From: DASWID01 sp049682815
Lineage (GTDB): Bacteria; Desulfobacterota_D; UBA1144; Nemesobacterales; CSP1-2
DNA: 21,464 nucleotides
Direction: 5' to 3'
NCBI GenBank assembly: GCA_049682815.1
Contig: JBAUII010000028.1
Coordinates: forward strand, 1-21,464
Numbering within the stretch: position 1 is the first letter of the stretch; each line of letters begins with the position of its first letter. Positions 1 through 6,589 of the stretch are shown here, piece by piece. The notes under the pieces are model-generated. The model did not search any database, had not been told where the DNA came from, and saw nothing but the letters and a program-made list of their open reading frames with translations. Both the position numbers and the translations under genes were made by a program.

Positions 1-424
1 TCCTCGAATGTTTTAATCGGGGATCCATGGTTTAGTCTTTTATTTTCTTTGTCTTGATACAAAGAAACAAAAATCAATGGCTGACAAAAAACGCTTGCGT
101 ATCGAGCGAATGCGAGATATCTATAGCTTTAATTAATTAGTTCTCTCAATCACATGGTTCCTTCGAGATGACAGTAATGACCATCACTTTTTTTAACGCT
201 TCCGGAATTGATTTTGGCAATTTTTTGAATGCCCATTTAAGATCTAAGATACTGTCCACGAATTATCTAACATTTACAGCAATGACCGAATGGACTGTTT
301 GTTCATGTCTTAATAATCTACAGATTTGCTCAGGGTTATTCATTATTTAAGAGAATTGATGTATTTTTTTCAACCAAGCCGATATCACTGGTACTCATTT
401 TGTAGGAATTCGGAGCGGTAACCG
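1..424. other. Intergenic leader with an uninterrupted dispersed repeat
   Basis: No convincing gene. The stretch 46-80 (TTCTTTGTCTTGATAC followed by AAAGAAACAAAAATC) is a copy of a dispersed repeat that recurs near 13271 and, inverted, near 5661; those two copies carry a 23-bp insertion at the TAC that this copy lacks. Near position 18 lies TCGGGGATCC, the end of another repeat seen at 11034 and 13055. A short open frame at 168-350 has no ribosome binding site or family-like features and was left out. Confidence 0.6.
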
Positions 425-2656
425 ATGTTTTTTAGAGAAATATTCTCTTCACTTAAAGTCATTCTATCAATTGCTTTAGTGCTACTGATATCGATAGGGA
501 TAACCTTCCTACCTCTAATTGGTACACTGGGGTATGAGTACTCCTTAGCGATTTCGTTTATTTTAGCTTTTGTATCTGTTTTTATATCCTCAAAATCTGC
601 AGGCATTGAACTTGGTACAAAATTCGGAAGTCAAAAAAGATTCGGTGATCTAGTATCTACAATTTTCATAACTAATTATTTGATTGCAGCCTGTCCCCTT
701 GTGATAGGGCTTGCAAGTTCGATGCTGAAACAGGATTGCTTTATTAGAGAGGGACTTTATTTTTATCTCTTGATTCCTCTAATTACGGTGTTTTTCTCGA
801 CCGGATTGGGTATTTTATGCGGAACCGTTTTCCGAAGATGGGCATTCTTGGTAGCTGCGCTTATCCTTATTTCCACGATCTGTTTTTCCATATGGCGAGT
901 TTATAATGACCCTTCGTTCTTTTTCTATAATGCTGTTATAGGGTACTTCCCAGGTCCTCTATACGATGAGTTTATTCCCATCACAGTAACGTTCATAGTC
1001 TATCGAATTATGACTTTGTCCTGGGGAATCCTTTTCCTTATTTCCGCCAGGCTGATTAACGGATTTAAGAATGGGGTATTTGGTTTTTGGGATATCGTGA
1101 CTTTCATATCAATCATTGGTGTTTTCTTTGTCGCTTACTTAAATGAGAATGAAATCGGAATAAGCTATACCAGGGAATATATAACTCAAAATTACCTGAA
1201 ATCATCCTATGAAACAGAGCACTTTGTGATTTATTTTCCTCCGGGAACTAAAGTAGCGCAAAATATTCGCCTCATCGCAGATGATCATGAATGGAGGTTC
1301 AAGCAATTAGAATATCTTTTCAAGATCAATCCAGGTGAGAAGATCCGATCCTATATCTATCCCGATCGAGAGACGAGGAAGAAATTGATTGGGGCTGGTG
1401 AGACCACCGTGGCAAATCCTGTCAAGAATGAAATCCATCTTGTTTACGATACATTTCCCGATCCAGTCTTAAAACATGAGCTTGCGCATGTGATGGCTTC
1501 AGGATTTGGGATGAATATCCTTCATGTTAGCCCTAAGGTTGGGCTGATTGAAGGGCTTGCAGTAGCTTCCGATTGGAGCAGGGATAGCTACACACCTCAC
1601 CAATGGTCAAAAGCAATGATTGATTTGGGAGATGCTCCTGACATAAACTCCATAGTCGGTTTTGGATTTTGGTATGCACCTCCAAGAGAAAGTTATACAC
1701 TTATGGGTTCTTTTTCTCGTTATCTTATTGATAACTACCGAGTTGATAAGTTCAAAGCTCTCTATAAGACCGGAGACTTTTCGATTTATGGGAAGAGTCT
1801 GGATGAACTTGCACGGGAATGGAGATCTTTCTTAGGTGGAGTTGCTATCCCTTCGAAATTAAATATACTCGCTAAATACATGTTTCAGGAACCCAGTATA
1901 TTTCAGGGCAGGTGTCCGAGAAGAATTGCGGAATTAAAGCAAATGGGGTTCAAGGAATTTGACGATGGCAATTTCTATGGATCAAAGAACTTCTTTCTTG
2001 AGGCGTCTGAATTAAATCCAGATGATCCAGGAGTTATCGAAAGTCTCGCTTACTCCTACTATTTTGATAAGGATTATGACGAGCTGAGAAAGCTTCTCGA
2101 AAATGACTTTTCGTTCCCTGATATCGATAAAGCCATTCTCGAAAACCTGAGAGGAAATCTTCTCTGGCAAACTGGGGAAATTGAGGAAGCGGAATCAATC
2201 TTTAGAAATCTGCACATGCTTCCGCTTACGGATGATCTACAAAGGGAATTGGACATAAAGCTTTCGGCTATCTCGGCCGGCGGGATGATAGAGGAAAGGA
2301 TTCGAGAGTTTTTTTCCACGACAGATGATTTAATTCACGTTAGTTCATTGGAGGAATTAATAAGGGATGACCCCTACTATTCCCCTGCTTATTATTTGCT
2401 CGGGCGGATATTTTACAAAAACGGGGAATTCGAAAAAGCCGTTTCATATCTCAAACAATCCGAATCGCTGGGTCTGCCTTCGAAAGAACTAGAAATAGAA
2501 AATTTAAAGCTTCTCGGTATAGACCTTTTTTCCATAGGCGACTATGATGGAGCGGTAGAAAAGTTCCAAAGAATTATTTTCATCGAACCAGATGGTAAAT
2601 CGAGAGATTACGCTATCGATTTTATCGAACGGAGTCAGTGGGCAAAGCGGAAATAA
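425..2656 (+). CDS. Membrane-anchored zinc peptidase (MA-like, HExxH) with C-terminal TPR repeats
   Basis: A 743-residue fusion of three parts. Residues 1 to about 255 hold six or more hydrophobic segments, loosely like an ABC-2-type permease domain. Residues about 265-480 form a gluzincin-type peptidase domain (Peptidase_MA-like) with zinc motif HELAH at 351-355 and a probable third zinc ligand, E376 in EGLAVASDW. Residues about 510-740 are helical TPR-like repeats with periodic NPDD, Y-Y and G-x-F-E-x-A patterns. The soluble part probably faces the periplasm, but topology is inferred. The ATG at 425 follows GGAGCGG, a weak but suitably placed ribosome binding site. Substrate is unknown; a role in envelope protein turnover or assembly is plausible only. 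A BIME-like repeat starts 14 bases after the stop. Confidence 0.85.
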   Translation: MFFREIFSSLKVILSIALVLLISIGITFLPLIGTLGYEYSLAISFILAFVSVFISSKSAGIELGTKFGSQKRFGDLVSTIFITNYLIAACPLVIGLASSMLKQDCFIREGLYFYLLIPLITVFFSTGLGILCGTVFRRWAFLVAALILISTICFSIWRVYNDPSFFFYNAVIGYFPGPLYDEFIPITVTFIVYRIMTLSWGILFLISARLINGFKNGVFGFWDIVTFISIIGVFFVAYLNENEIGISYTREYITQNYLKSSYETEHFVIYFPPGTKVAQNIRLIADDHEWRFKQLEYLFKINPGEKIRSYIYPDRETRKKLIGAGETTVANPVKNEIHLVYDTFPDPVLKHELAHVMASGFGMNILHVSPKVGLIEGLAVASDWSRDSYTPHQWSKAMIDLGDAPDINSIVGFGFWYAPPRESYTLMGSFSRYLIDNYRVDKFKALYKTGDFSIYGKSLDELAREWRSFLGGVAIPSKLNILAKYMFQEPSIFQGRCPRRIAELKQMGFKEFDDGNFYGSKNFFLEASELNPDDPGVIESLAYSYYFDKDYDELRKLLENDFSFPDIDKAILENLRGNLLWQTGEIEEAESIFRNLHMLPLTDDLQRELDIKLSAISAGGMIEERIREFFSTTDDLIHVSSLEELIRDDPYYSPAYYLLGRIFYKNGEFEKAVSYLKQSESLGLPSKELEIENLKLLGIDLFSIGDYDGAVEKFQRIIFIEPDGKSRDYAIDFIERSQWAKRK

Positions 2657-2670
2657 CAGAGAATTTCTTA

Positions 2671-2725
2671 TTGTAGGCACGAACTTGTTCGTGCTAAGGC
2701 TGCACAGACGGGTCTGTGCCTACAA
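2671..2725. repeat. BIME-like pair of REP hairpins (family A)
   Basis: Two hairpins face each other. The first is GTAG, then stem GCACGAAC, loop TT, stem GTTCGTGC (2673-2694). The second has stem GCACAGAC, loop GG, stem GTCTGTGC (2702-2719) and ends in CTAC, so it too has a GTAG foot when read on the other strand. The outer ends TTGTAGGCAC and GTGCCTACAA are perfectly complementary, so the whole 55 bp can fold as a three-way junction. A second copy lies at 4701-4755. Confidence 0.9.
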
Positions 2726-2781
2726 TAAATCCTCATTATTAAAGGGGATAAGGGGGATGTCACCCAGATGCCCTCAGGATA

Positions 2782-2804
2782 GGTGGGACTTTCCAGTCCC
2801 GCAC
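2782..2804. repeat. Isolated hairpin, REP-like
   Basis: GGTGGGACT and AGTCCCGCAC pair around a TTCC loop. Size and form resemble the other hairpin repeats here, but the stem sequence is different. It lies between the peptidase gene and lspA. Confidence 0.6.
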
Positions 2805-2845
2805 ATAGCCGCATCTAGCCGCGATTCCAGCTCGCACTAAGCCTG

Positions 2846-2889
2846 CCCTGAGCACTTCGATTTCACTCAGTACAGGCTTGCTGAAGGGA
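2846..2889. repeat. CCTGAGC...CTGAAGGG dispersed repeat with an internal insert
   Basis: CCTGAGC at 2847-2853 and TTGCTGAAGGGA at the far end look like the common bacterial repeat CCTGAGCTTGTCGAAGGA, split by about 24 bp (ACTTCGATTTCACTCAGTACAGGC). Undivided relatives occur at 5640-5656 and 11102-11122. It is noncoding. Confidence 0.55.
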
Positions 2890-2909
2890 TAGCTCTCCTA
2901 CAGAATTTG

Positions 2910-2937
2910 TTGAACTAGCTTGTTGATCCGATATAAT
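2910..2937 (+). promoter_or_regulatory. Strong sigma70-type promoter for lspA-ribE
   Basis: TTGAAC at 2910-2915 and a perfect TATAAT at 2932-2937 are separated by 16 bases. Transcription would begin near 2944, only about six bases before the lspA ATG at 2950, which suggests a nearly leaderless transcript. The promoter also lies across an upstream in-frame TTG (2920), which argues against TTG as the true start. Confidence 0.65.
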
Positions 2938-2949
2938 CTTGCTAAAACA

Positions 2950-3435
2950 ATGAATAAATATAGATTAGCAGCATCTGTTTCTCTTGCAGTAATAGTATTT
3001 GATCAGATAACTAAATGGATTATCAGGACGAATCTCCCACTTTATACCAGGATAAATGTATTACCATTCTTCGACATCACACATCTCAGAAATACTGGTG
3101 CGGCTTTCGGTATACTCCGCGATCTGCCCGAGAGCCTAAGATTTCCGTTATTCGCTATCGTGCTGATCATAGCCATATTGGCAATATTCATATTTCTAAG
3201 GAAAGTAGCAGAAAATGACAGGGTGTTAGTTGTCTCTCTTGGGCTGATACTTGGCGGCGCAATTGGTAATTCAATTGACAGATTCAGGTTCGGCTACGTC
3301 ACCGATTTTCTTGGTTTCCATTGGTTCGGAAATCTACAATATCAATGGCCGCCTTTCAATGTTGCCGATTCGGCAATAACGATCGGCGTCATTCTAATAC
3401 TATTTGACACACTGTTCCTAAAAAAAGGCAAATAA
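2950..3435 (+). CDS. lspA: Lipoprotein signal peptidase (signal peptidase II)
   Basis: An inner-membrane aspartyl protease that removes signal peptides from diacylglyceryl-modified prolipoproteins. The 161-residue protein has four predicted membrane segments and the family motifs: FDQITKW near residue 17, LRNTGAAFG near 46, and the two catalytic aspartates in TDFLGFHW (D119) and FNVADSAITIG (D140). Length is typical. I chose the ATG at 2950 because an upstream in-frame TTG at 2920 precedes the predicted transcription start. There is no clear Shine-Dalgarno sequence. The stop is two bases before ribE, so the two genes are very likely cotranscribed. Its clients in this window would include the lipobox proteins at 7518 and 16148. 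Confidence 0.95.
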   Translation: MNKYRLAASVSLAVIVFDQITKWIIRTNLPLYTRINVLPFFDITHLRNTGAAFGILRDLPESLRFPLFAIVLIIAILAIFIFLRKVAENDRVLVVSLGLILGGAIGNSIDRFRFGYVTDFLGFHWFGNLQYQWPPFNVADSAITIGVILILFDTLFLKKGK

Positions 3436-3437
3436 AT

Positions 3438-4070
3438 ATGTTTACAGGAATCGTTGAGGATTTAGGTAAGATTGAAGCGATAACGAAAAAGGGAAAAGAT
3501 GTTATTTTTGTTATTTCAGCAAACAAAATTAATGTTGATGAGCTGGAGCACGGCGAAAGCATATCAGTAAATGGCACCTGTCTGACTGTTATATCGTTGG
3601 GCAAGCGAGCTTTTGAAGTGAAGGCCTCTCATGAAACGCTCAACAGGACAAATCTCTCAAGGCTCAGGGTAGGCAGCAGGGTGAATCTTGAGCGTGCGTT
3701 AAGGGTTGGAGACCGGCTGGGTGGTCATATTGTCAATGGGCATGTGGACGGGATTGGAAGGATAATTTCAATTGAGAAGAAGGGAGAGTCAAAGGAAATT
3801 TGGGTGACATTGATACCAGAGCTTTCAAGGTACGTAGTTGAAAAGGGGTCAATAGCGATAGACGGGGTAAGCCTGACGGTAAACAGAGTGGATGGAGATA
3901 AATTTTCGGTGAACATAATCCCATACACACAGGACGTGACAATTTTTGGTGATATGATAACAGGGGATTTAGTCAATATAGAATGCGACATAATTGGGAA
4001 ATATGTGGAAAAATTTGTACTGGAGAAGAAAGAGAAGAAAGATTTAAGAGGACTTGTTCGGAAATTGTGA
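3438..4070 (+). CDS. ribE: Riboflavin synthase, alpha subunit
   Basis: Catalyses the dismutation of two 6,7-dimethyl-8-ribityllumazine molecules to riboflavin and a pyrimidinedione, the last step of riboflavin synthesis in the cytoplasm. It begins with the hallmark MFTGIVED. Two homologous lumazine-binding barrels follow: residues 1 to about 96 with NGTCLTV (45-51), and about 97-195 with the GGHIVNGHVDG junction motif (H97, H102) and DGVSLTV. Length (210 residues) is normal; the C-terminal tail is Lys/Glu-rich. The start lies two bases after the lspA stop, so translation is probably coupled. No other riboflavin pathway gene is nearby and no FMN riboswitch was seen upstream. Confidence 0.96.
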   Translation: MFTGIVEDLGKIEAITKKGKDVIFVISANKINVDELEHGESISVNGTCLTVISLGKRAFEVKASHETLNRTNLSRLRVGSRVNLERALRVGDRLGGHIVNGHVDGIGRIISIEKKGESKEIWVTLIPELSRYVVEKGSIAIDGVSLTVNRVDGDKFSVNIIPYTQDVTIFGDMITGDLVNIECDIIGKYVEKFVLEKKEKKDLRGLVRKL

Positions 4071-4641
4071 TGTGAATGTGCACCAGGCTGGTAGGCACGA
4101 ATTTATTCGTGCGGAAAAGCATAAAACGTTAATCATCAAGGATTATAGATATCGGAAGATTGAACTTAAGAGATTTTATGTGACGGGGTTGCTTTATTTT
4201 ATCACGTCTGTGGTTGAAAATCGCGAGCCTATCTCTATTAATGAAAACTGTGTTCAAATCCTGCTTAGAGTATTAAGCCAATATGCCAAGAATTATTATA
4301 TTGAAATTATTGCTTTTGTTGTTCTTCCAGATCACTTGCATCTCCTTATTTCACCAAAGAGCCAGAACCACACCATCTCAGATTTTATGAAGTCTGTTAA
4401 AGGAAAAACGGCAATAGAAATCAATCGGGCTTTGAGACGGAAGGGGCGTCTGTGGCAACATCAATTTCTCGACCATATTGTTCGCTCTAAGGAAGATTAC
4501 CGATCCCATATTGAATACATACATTATAATCCCATAAAGCATGGTTTATGCGATAAACCGGAGGATTATAGATGGTCAAGTTATCGTTTTTATGATTTGG
4601 ATGAAGATGTTTGGGTTCTGATCAATAAGATGCCTCTTTGA
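4054..4641 (+). CDS. REP-associated tyrosine transposase (RAYT, Y1_Tnp/IS200-like)
   Basis: A single-strand-specific HUH endonuclease of the IS200/IS605-related RAYT family, thought to nick and move REP hairpins. The HUH motif is in LPDHLHLLIS (H-L-H) and the catalytic tyrosine is expected in EYIHYNPIKHGL, followed by the usual YRWSSYRFY. The family body starts around DYRYRKIELKRFYVTG. The start is uncertain: candidates are TTG 4054 (inside ribE) and GTG 4072 or 4078 just after the ribE stop, and none has a well-spaced ribosome binding site. Remarkably, codons near residues 13-20 are a REP hairpin (4091-4112). More REP copies lie just downstream (4671-4755), as is typical for RAYT loci. The catalytic core looks intact, so it may still be active. 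Confidence 0.85.
   Translation: MFGNCDVNVHQAGRHEFIRAEKHKTLIIKDYRYRKIELKRFYVTGLLYFITSVVENREPISINENCVQILLRVLSQYAKNYYIEIIAFVVLPDHLHLLISPKSQNHTISDFMKSVKGKTAIEINRALRRKGRLWQHQFLDHIVRSKEDYRSHIEYIHYNPIKHGLCDKPEDYRWSSYRFYDLDEDVWVLINKMPL
4091..4112 (+). repeat. Single REP hairpin (family A) inside the RAYT 5' end
   Basis: GTAG followed by stem GCACGAAT, loop TT, stem ATTCGTGC. Relative to the copy at 2673, both arms have changed (AAC/GTT to AAT/ATT) so that pairing is kept, a compensatory change. Confidence 0.85.
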
Positions 4642-4670
4642 TAAGTCTAATGCGATGAAAAAAAAGCAGG

Positions 4671-4695
4671 GTCCATGTACGAATTTGTTCATGTG
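4671..4695 (+). repeat. Degenerate REP hairpin (family A)
   Basis: GTCCATGTACGAATTTGTTC followed by ATGTG matches the family A hairpin with several changes and imperfect pairing. It sits six bases before the full pair at 4701. Confidence 0.55.
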
Positions 4696-4700
4696 AAGGA

Positions 4701-4755
4701 TTGTGGGCACGAACTTGTTCGTGCTTACGTTGCACAGACGAGTCTGTGCCTACAA
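4701..4755. repeat. BIME-like pair of REP hairpins (family A), second copy
   Basis: Same design as 2671-2725: stem GCACGAAC/GTTCGTGC (4707-4724), stem GCACAGAC/GTCTGTGC (4732-4749), and outer arms TTGTGGGCAC and GTGCCTACAA with one mismatch. The copy is placed between the RAYT gene and aroK, and an open frame runs through it into aroK. Confidence 0.9.
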
Positions 4756-4765
4756 GAAAAGACAG

Positions 4766-5287
4766 GTGATTAAAAACAAAATCTCCAAAAACATTTACCT
4801 ATTAGGTTTCATGGGGGCCGGGAAGACAAGCGTTGGCAAGATTCTCGCCGAAAAGCTTCAGCTTGAGTTCTGCGATCTTGACGAGTTAATAGAAGCTGAA
4901 TGTGGTAAGACCATTTCCGGTATATTCTCGGAGGATGGAGAGGCCTTTTTCAGGGATCTAGAATCTAAAAAGCTCCGATCTGTTTCTCAGATTAGCGGAC
5001 AGATAGTAGCAACAGGAGGAGGAATTGTTTTACGCCAATCGAATTGGAAAATCATGGAAGATGGGGGGGTTACTGTTTACCTCAAAGCATCGACCGATGT
5101 CCTCTGGAATCGAATAAAGAATGATACATCGCGCCCTCTCCTTCGGGTCGAAAAACCGTTCGAAAAGGTGCGTGAACTACTTTCTATGCGAATACACCTT
5201 TATGAGAAAGCAGATATAGTAATTGAAACTGAAAATAAATCTCCCGAAACTGTAGCCGATTATATCATTGGACAGCTAAATGGCTGA
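4766..5287 (+). CDS. aroK: Shikimate kinase
   Basis: Phosphorylates shikimate to shikimate-3-phosphate with ATP, in the cytoplasmic pathway to chorismate and aromatic amino acids. The 173-residue protein carries Walker A GFMGAGKTS (residues 14-22), the shikimate/Mg-binding FCDLDELIE (D37, D39), FFRDLE, the glycine-rich TGGGIVLR, the lid arginines in TSRPLLR and the terminal MRIHLYEKAD. I chose GTG 4766: it gives the usual family length and follows AAGAAAAGACAG. The frame stays open upstream to GTG 4703, but those codons are the REP element and would add unrelated residues. No other aro genes are adjacent. Confidence 0.92.
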   Translation: MIKNKISKNIYLLGFMGAGKTSVGKILAEKLQLEFCDLDELIEAECGKTISGIFSEDGEAFFRDLESKKLRSVSQISGQIVATGGGIVLRQSNWKIMEDGGVTVYLKASTDVLWNRIKNDTSRPLLRVEKPFEKVRELLSMRIHLYEKADIVIETENKSPETVADYIIGQLNG

Positions 5288-5424
5288 ATTACGATTGGTG
5301 CCCGCTGAACGAAAGCATGTTGGACAGATTGACCCCGCCAGCGGTAAGTCAGGAGGCGGTACAGAAACTACTGGCGCTAGCGCCTAAGTACCACCTTGAG
5401 GTCATACCTGTCGATGTTAGATAG
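5281..5424 (+). pseudogene. Possible remnant of a gene's 3' end, family unknown
   Basis: In the frame ending at the TAG at 5422-5424, the translation from about 5281 is protein-like: CPLNESMLDRLTPPAVSQEA, then a helix VQKLLALAPKY, then HLEVIPVDVR. There is no start codon with a ribosome binding site; the only internal ATG is at 5317. It directly follows aroK and may be the tail of a lost neighbour. I do not recognise the family, and chance cannot be excluded. Confidence 0.25.
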
Positions 5425-5500
5425 TTCGGGGCAAAAGTTTTAAAATTTCTCGAATAGTTTTATTTTCATTAATGCCTTTAAGAATGATATAGCGTTAAAC

Positions 5501-5626
5501 GGCCTTCCAAGAATTGCGTTAAGAAAATCAGGAACGAAGACGTTAAAATCCCCTCTAACTCCCCTTTTCAAAGGGGAGGACCAAATGTTCCCCTCCTTTA
5601 TCTAAAGGAGGGTTAGGGAGGATTTT
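5501..5626 (+). repeat. Compound dispersed repeat (GGCCTTCCAA element plus AAAGGAGG hairpins)
   Basis: GGCCTTCCAAGAATTGCGTT through CGTTAAAATC (5501-5550) is followed by CCCCTTTTCAAAGGGG and CCTCCTTTATCTAAAGGAGG hairpins and a trailing GGGAGGATTTT. The same order recurs at 20739-20859. The first part alone occurs at 12890 and, inverted with an insert, at 13390-13475. The hairpin part recurs at 17497 and 18918. Confidence 0.75.
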
Positions 5627-5660
5627 GGACCGCCTTGTCCTGAGCCTGCCGAAGGATTGC

Positions 5661-5706
5661 TTCTTTGTACCAGTGCTGAGCTCGTTTCAGTATCAAGACA
5701 AAGAAG
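5661..5706 (-). repeat. TTCTTTGTCTTGATAC repeat interrupted by a 20-bp unit, with TAC on both sides
   Basis: Read on the minus strand: GTCTTGATAC, then TGAAACGAGCTCAGCACTGG, then TACAAAGAAG. The insert is at 5670-5689 (+ strand). The uninterrupted version is at 46-75 and a second interrupted one is at 13271-13317. Confidence 0.75.
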
Positions 5707-5940
5707 TTAAAAAGAAAAGTATGATAAATGATGAAAGTCCTTTTACAGATTCTGCCCTCGAAATTTCCGACTTTTACAATTGCCATAAATATCATATCGA
5801 TTAATATTTTAGTTTCCGACCGATATAAATAGTTTCGGGAGTTTCAAATTTCTAAATATTCTTCAAGCAAAAGGGGTAGGGGTAATCGGACTCTTTCAGG
5901 TTATGGCTGGATTGACGTATCTGTAACGCTTCGAAGCGGC

Positions 5941-6537
5941 ATGGTCCATTGGCCCGGCGATCCTGAAGTGAAGATTGAGAGGAAGCTCAAGATAGAAAGC
6001 GGTGACGATTGCAACGTCTCGACTATCTTTATGAGCTCACATACCGGCACGCACATTGATTCTCCATACCATTTCGTTAAATCAGGTGTTGCAATAAATG
6101 ATATTCCACTTTCGGCAGTGATTGGGAAAGCCCGTGTTATAGAAATAGTGGACAACGAATCCATAAAGCCCGAGGAATTACGCTTCCATCGTATTCGTAA
6201 GGGTGAAAGAATACTTTTCAAGACTTTAAACTCGGAACGCTGTTGGAAGAGCGACGAATTTGTGGAGGACTTTGTATATATCTCGACGGATTCTTTGAAA
6301 TATCTTGTCGATAGGAAGGTTCGCACAATCGGTGTCGATTATCTTTCGGTGGGCGGATATAATAAAAACATAAATCAGGTTCATCAGGTGCTTCTCAAGT
6401 CCGGTATCTGGATTATAGAGGGGCTCGACCTGTCAATGGTCAAGCAGGGGAATTACGAGTTGATTTGTCTACCCATGAAAATAGAAAAGGGTGACGGAGC
6501 TCCTGCTCGAGCGGTGATAAGACCTTATAAGCGCTGA
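5941..6537 (+). CDS. Cyclase family protein (kynurenine formamidase-like metal-dependent hydrolase)
   Basis: A member of the cyclase/KynB-type family, metal-dependent amidohydrolase-like enzymes; the substrate cannot be told. The signature HTGTHIDSPYHF (residues 34-45) supplies metal ligands H34, H38 and D40. WPGDP near the N terminus and GVDYLSVGGYNKNINQVH are also family-typical. The first ATG in frame is 5941. The same frame upstream, from about 5908, reads WIDVSVTLRSG, which is the normal first strand of this family, yet contains no ATG, GTG or TTG. An ATG at 5903 is out of frame. So the real start is either non-canonical or lost to a small indel. It may form a unit with the membrane protein starting 52 bases downstream. 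Confidence 0.82.
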   Translation: MVHWPGDPEVKIERKLKIESGDDCNVSTIFMSSHTGTHIDSPYHFVKSGVAINDIPLSAVIGKARVIEIVDNESIKPEELRFHRIRKGERILFKTLNSERCWKSDEFVEDFVYISTDSLKYLVDRKVRTIGVDYLSVGGYNKNINQVHQVLLKSGIWIIEGLDLSMVKQGNYELICLPMKIEKGDGAPARAVIRPYKR

Positions 6538-6589
6538 TAAGTCCATAAGTAGACACATTAAATTGAGAAAGGGTTTTGAATCTAGTAAA

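Larger units (their letters stand above)
5425..5832. other. Repeat-filled intergenic region
   Basis: No gene seen. Contents in order: an AT-rich stretch, the GGCCTTCCAA repeat joined to a CCTCCTTT/AAAGGAGG hairpin cluster (5501-5626), a CCTGAGCCTGCCGAAGGA repeat (5640-5656), an inverted copy of the TTCTTTGTCTTGATAC repeat carrying a 20-bp insert (5661-5706), then AT-rich sequence. Confidence 0.6.

Noticed and set aside
168..350. Small open frame upstream of the peptidase gene
   Set aside because: No ribosome binding site, no family-like pattern, and it lies in AT-rich noncoding sequence.
2592..2840. Open frame through the BIME repeat after the peptidase gene
   Set aside because: It overlaps the peptidase 3' end in another frame and its residues come from repeat sequence.
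4703..4765. Extended N terminus of shikimate kinase
   Set aside because: These codons are the REP element; the family start matches GTG 4766.
5613..5795. Minus-strand open frame
   Set aside because: Encoded by dispersed repeats (CCTGAGCCTGCCGAAGGA and TTCTTTGTCTTGATAC copies).
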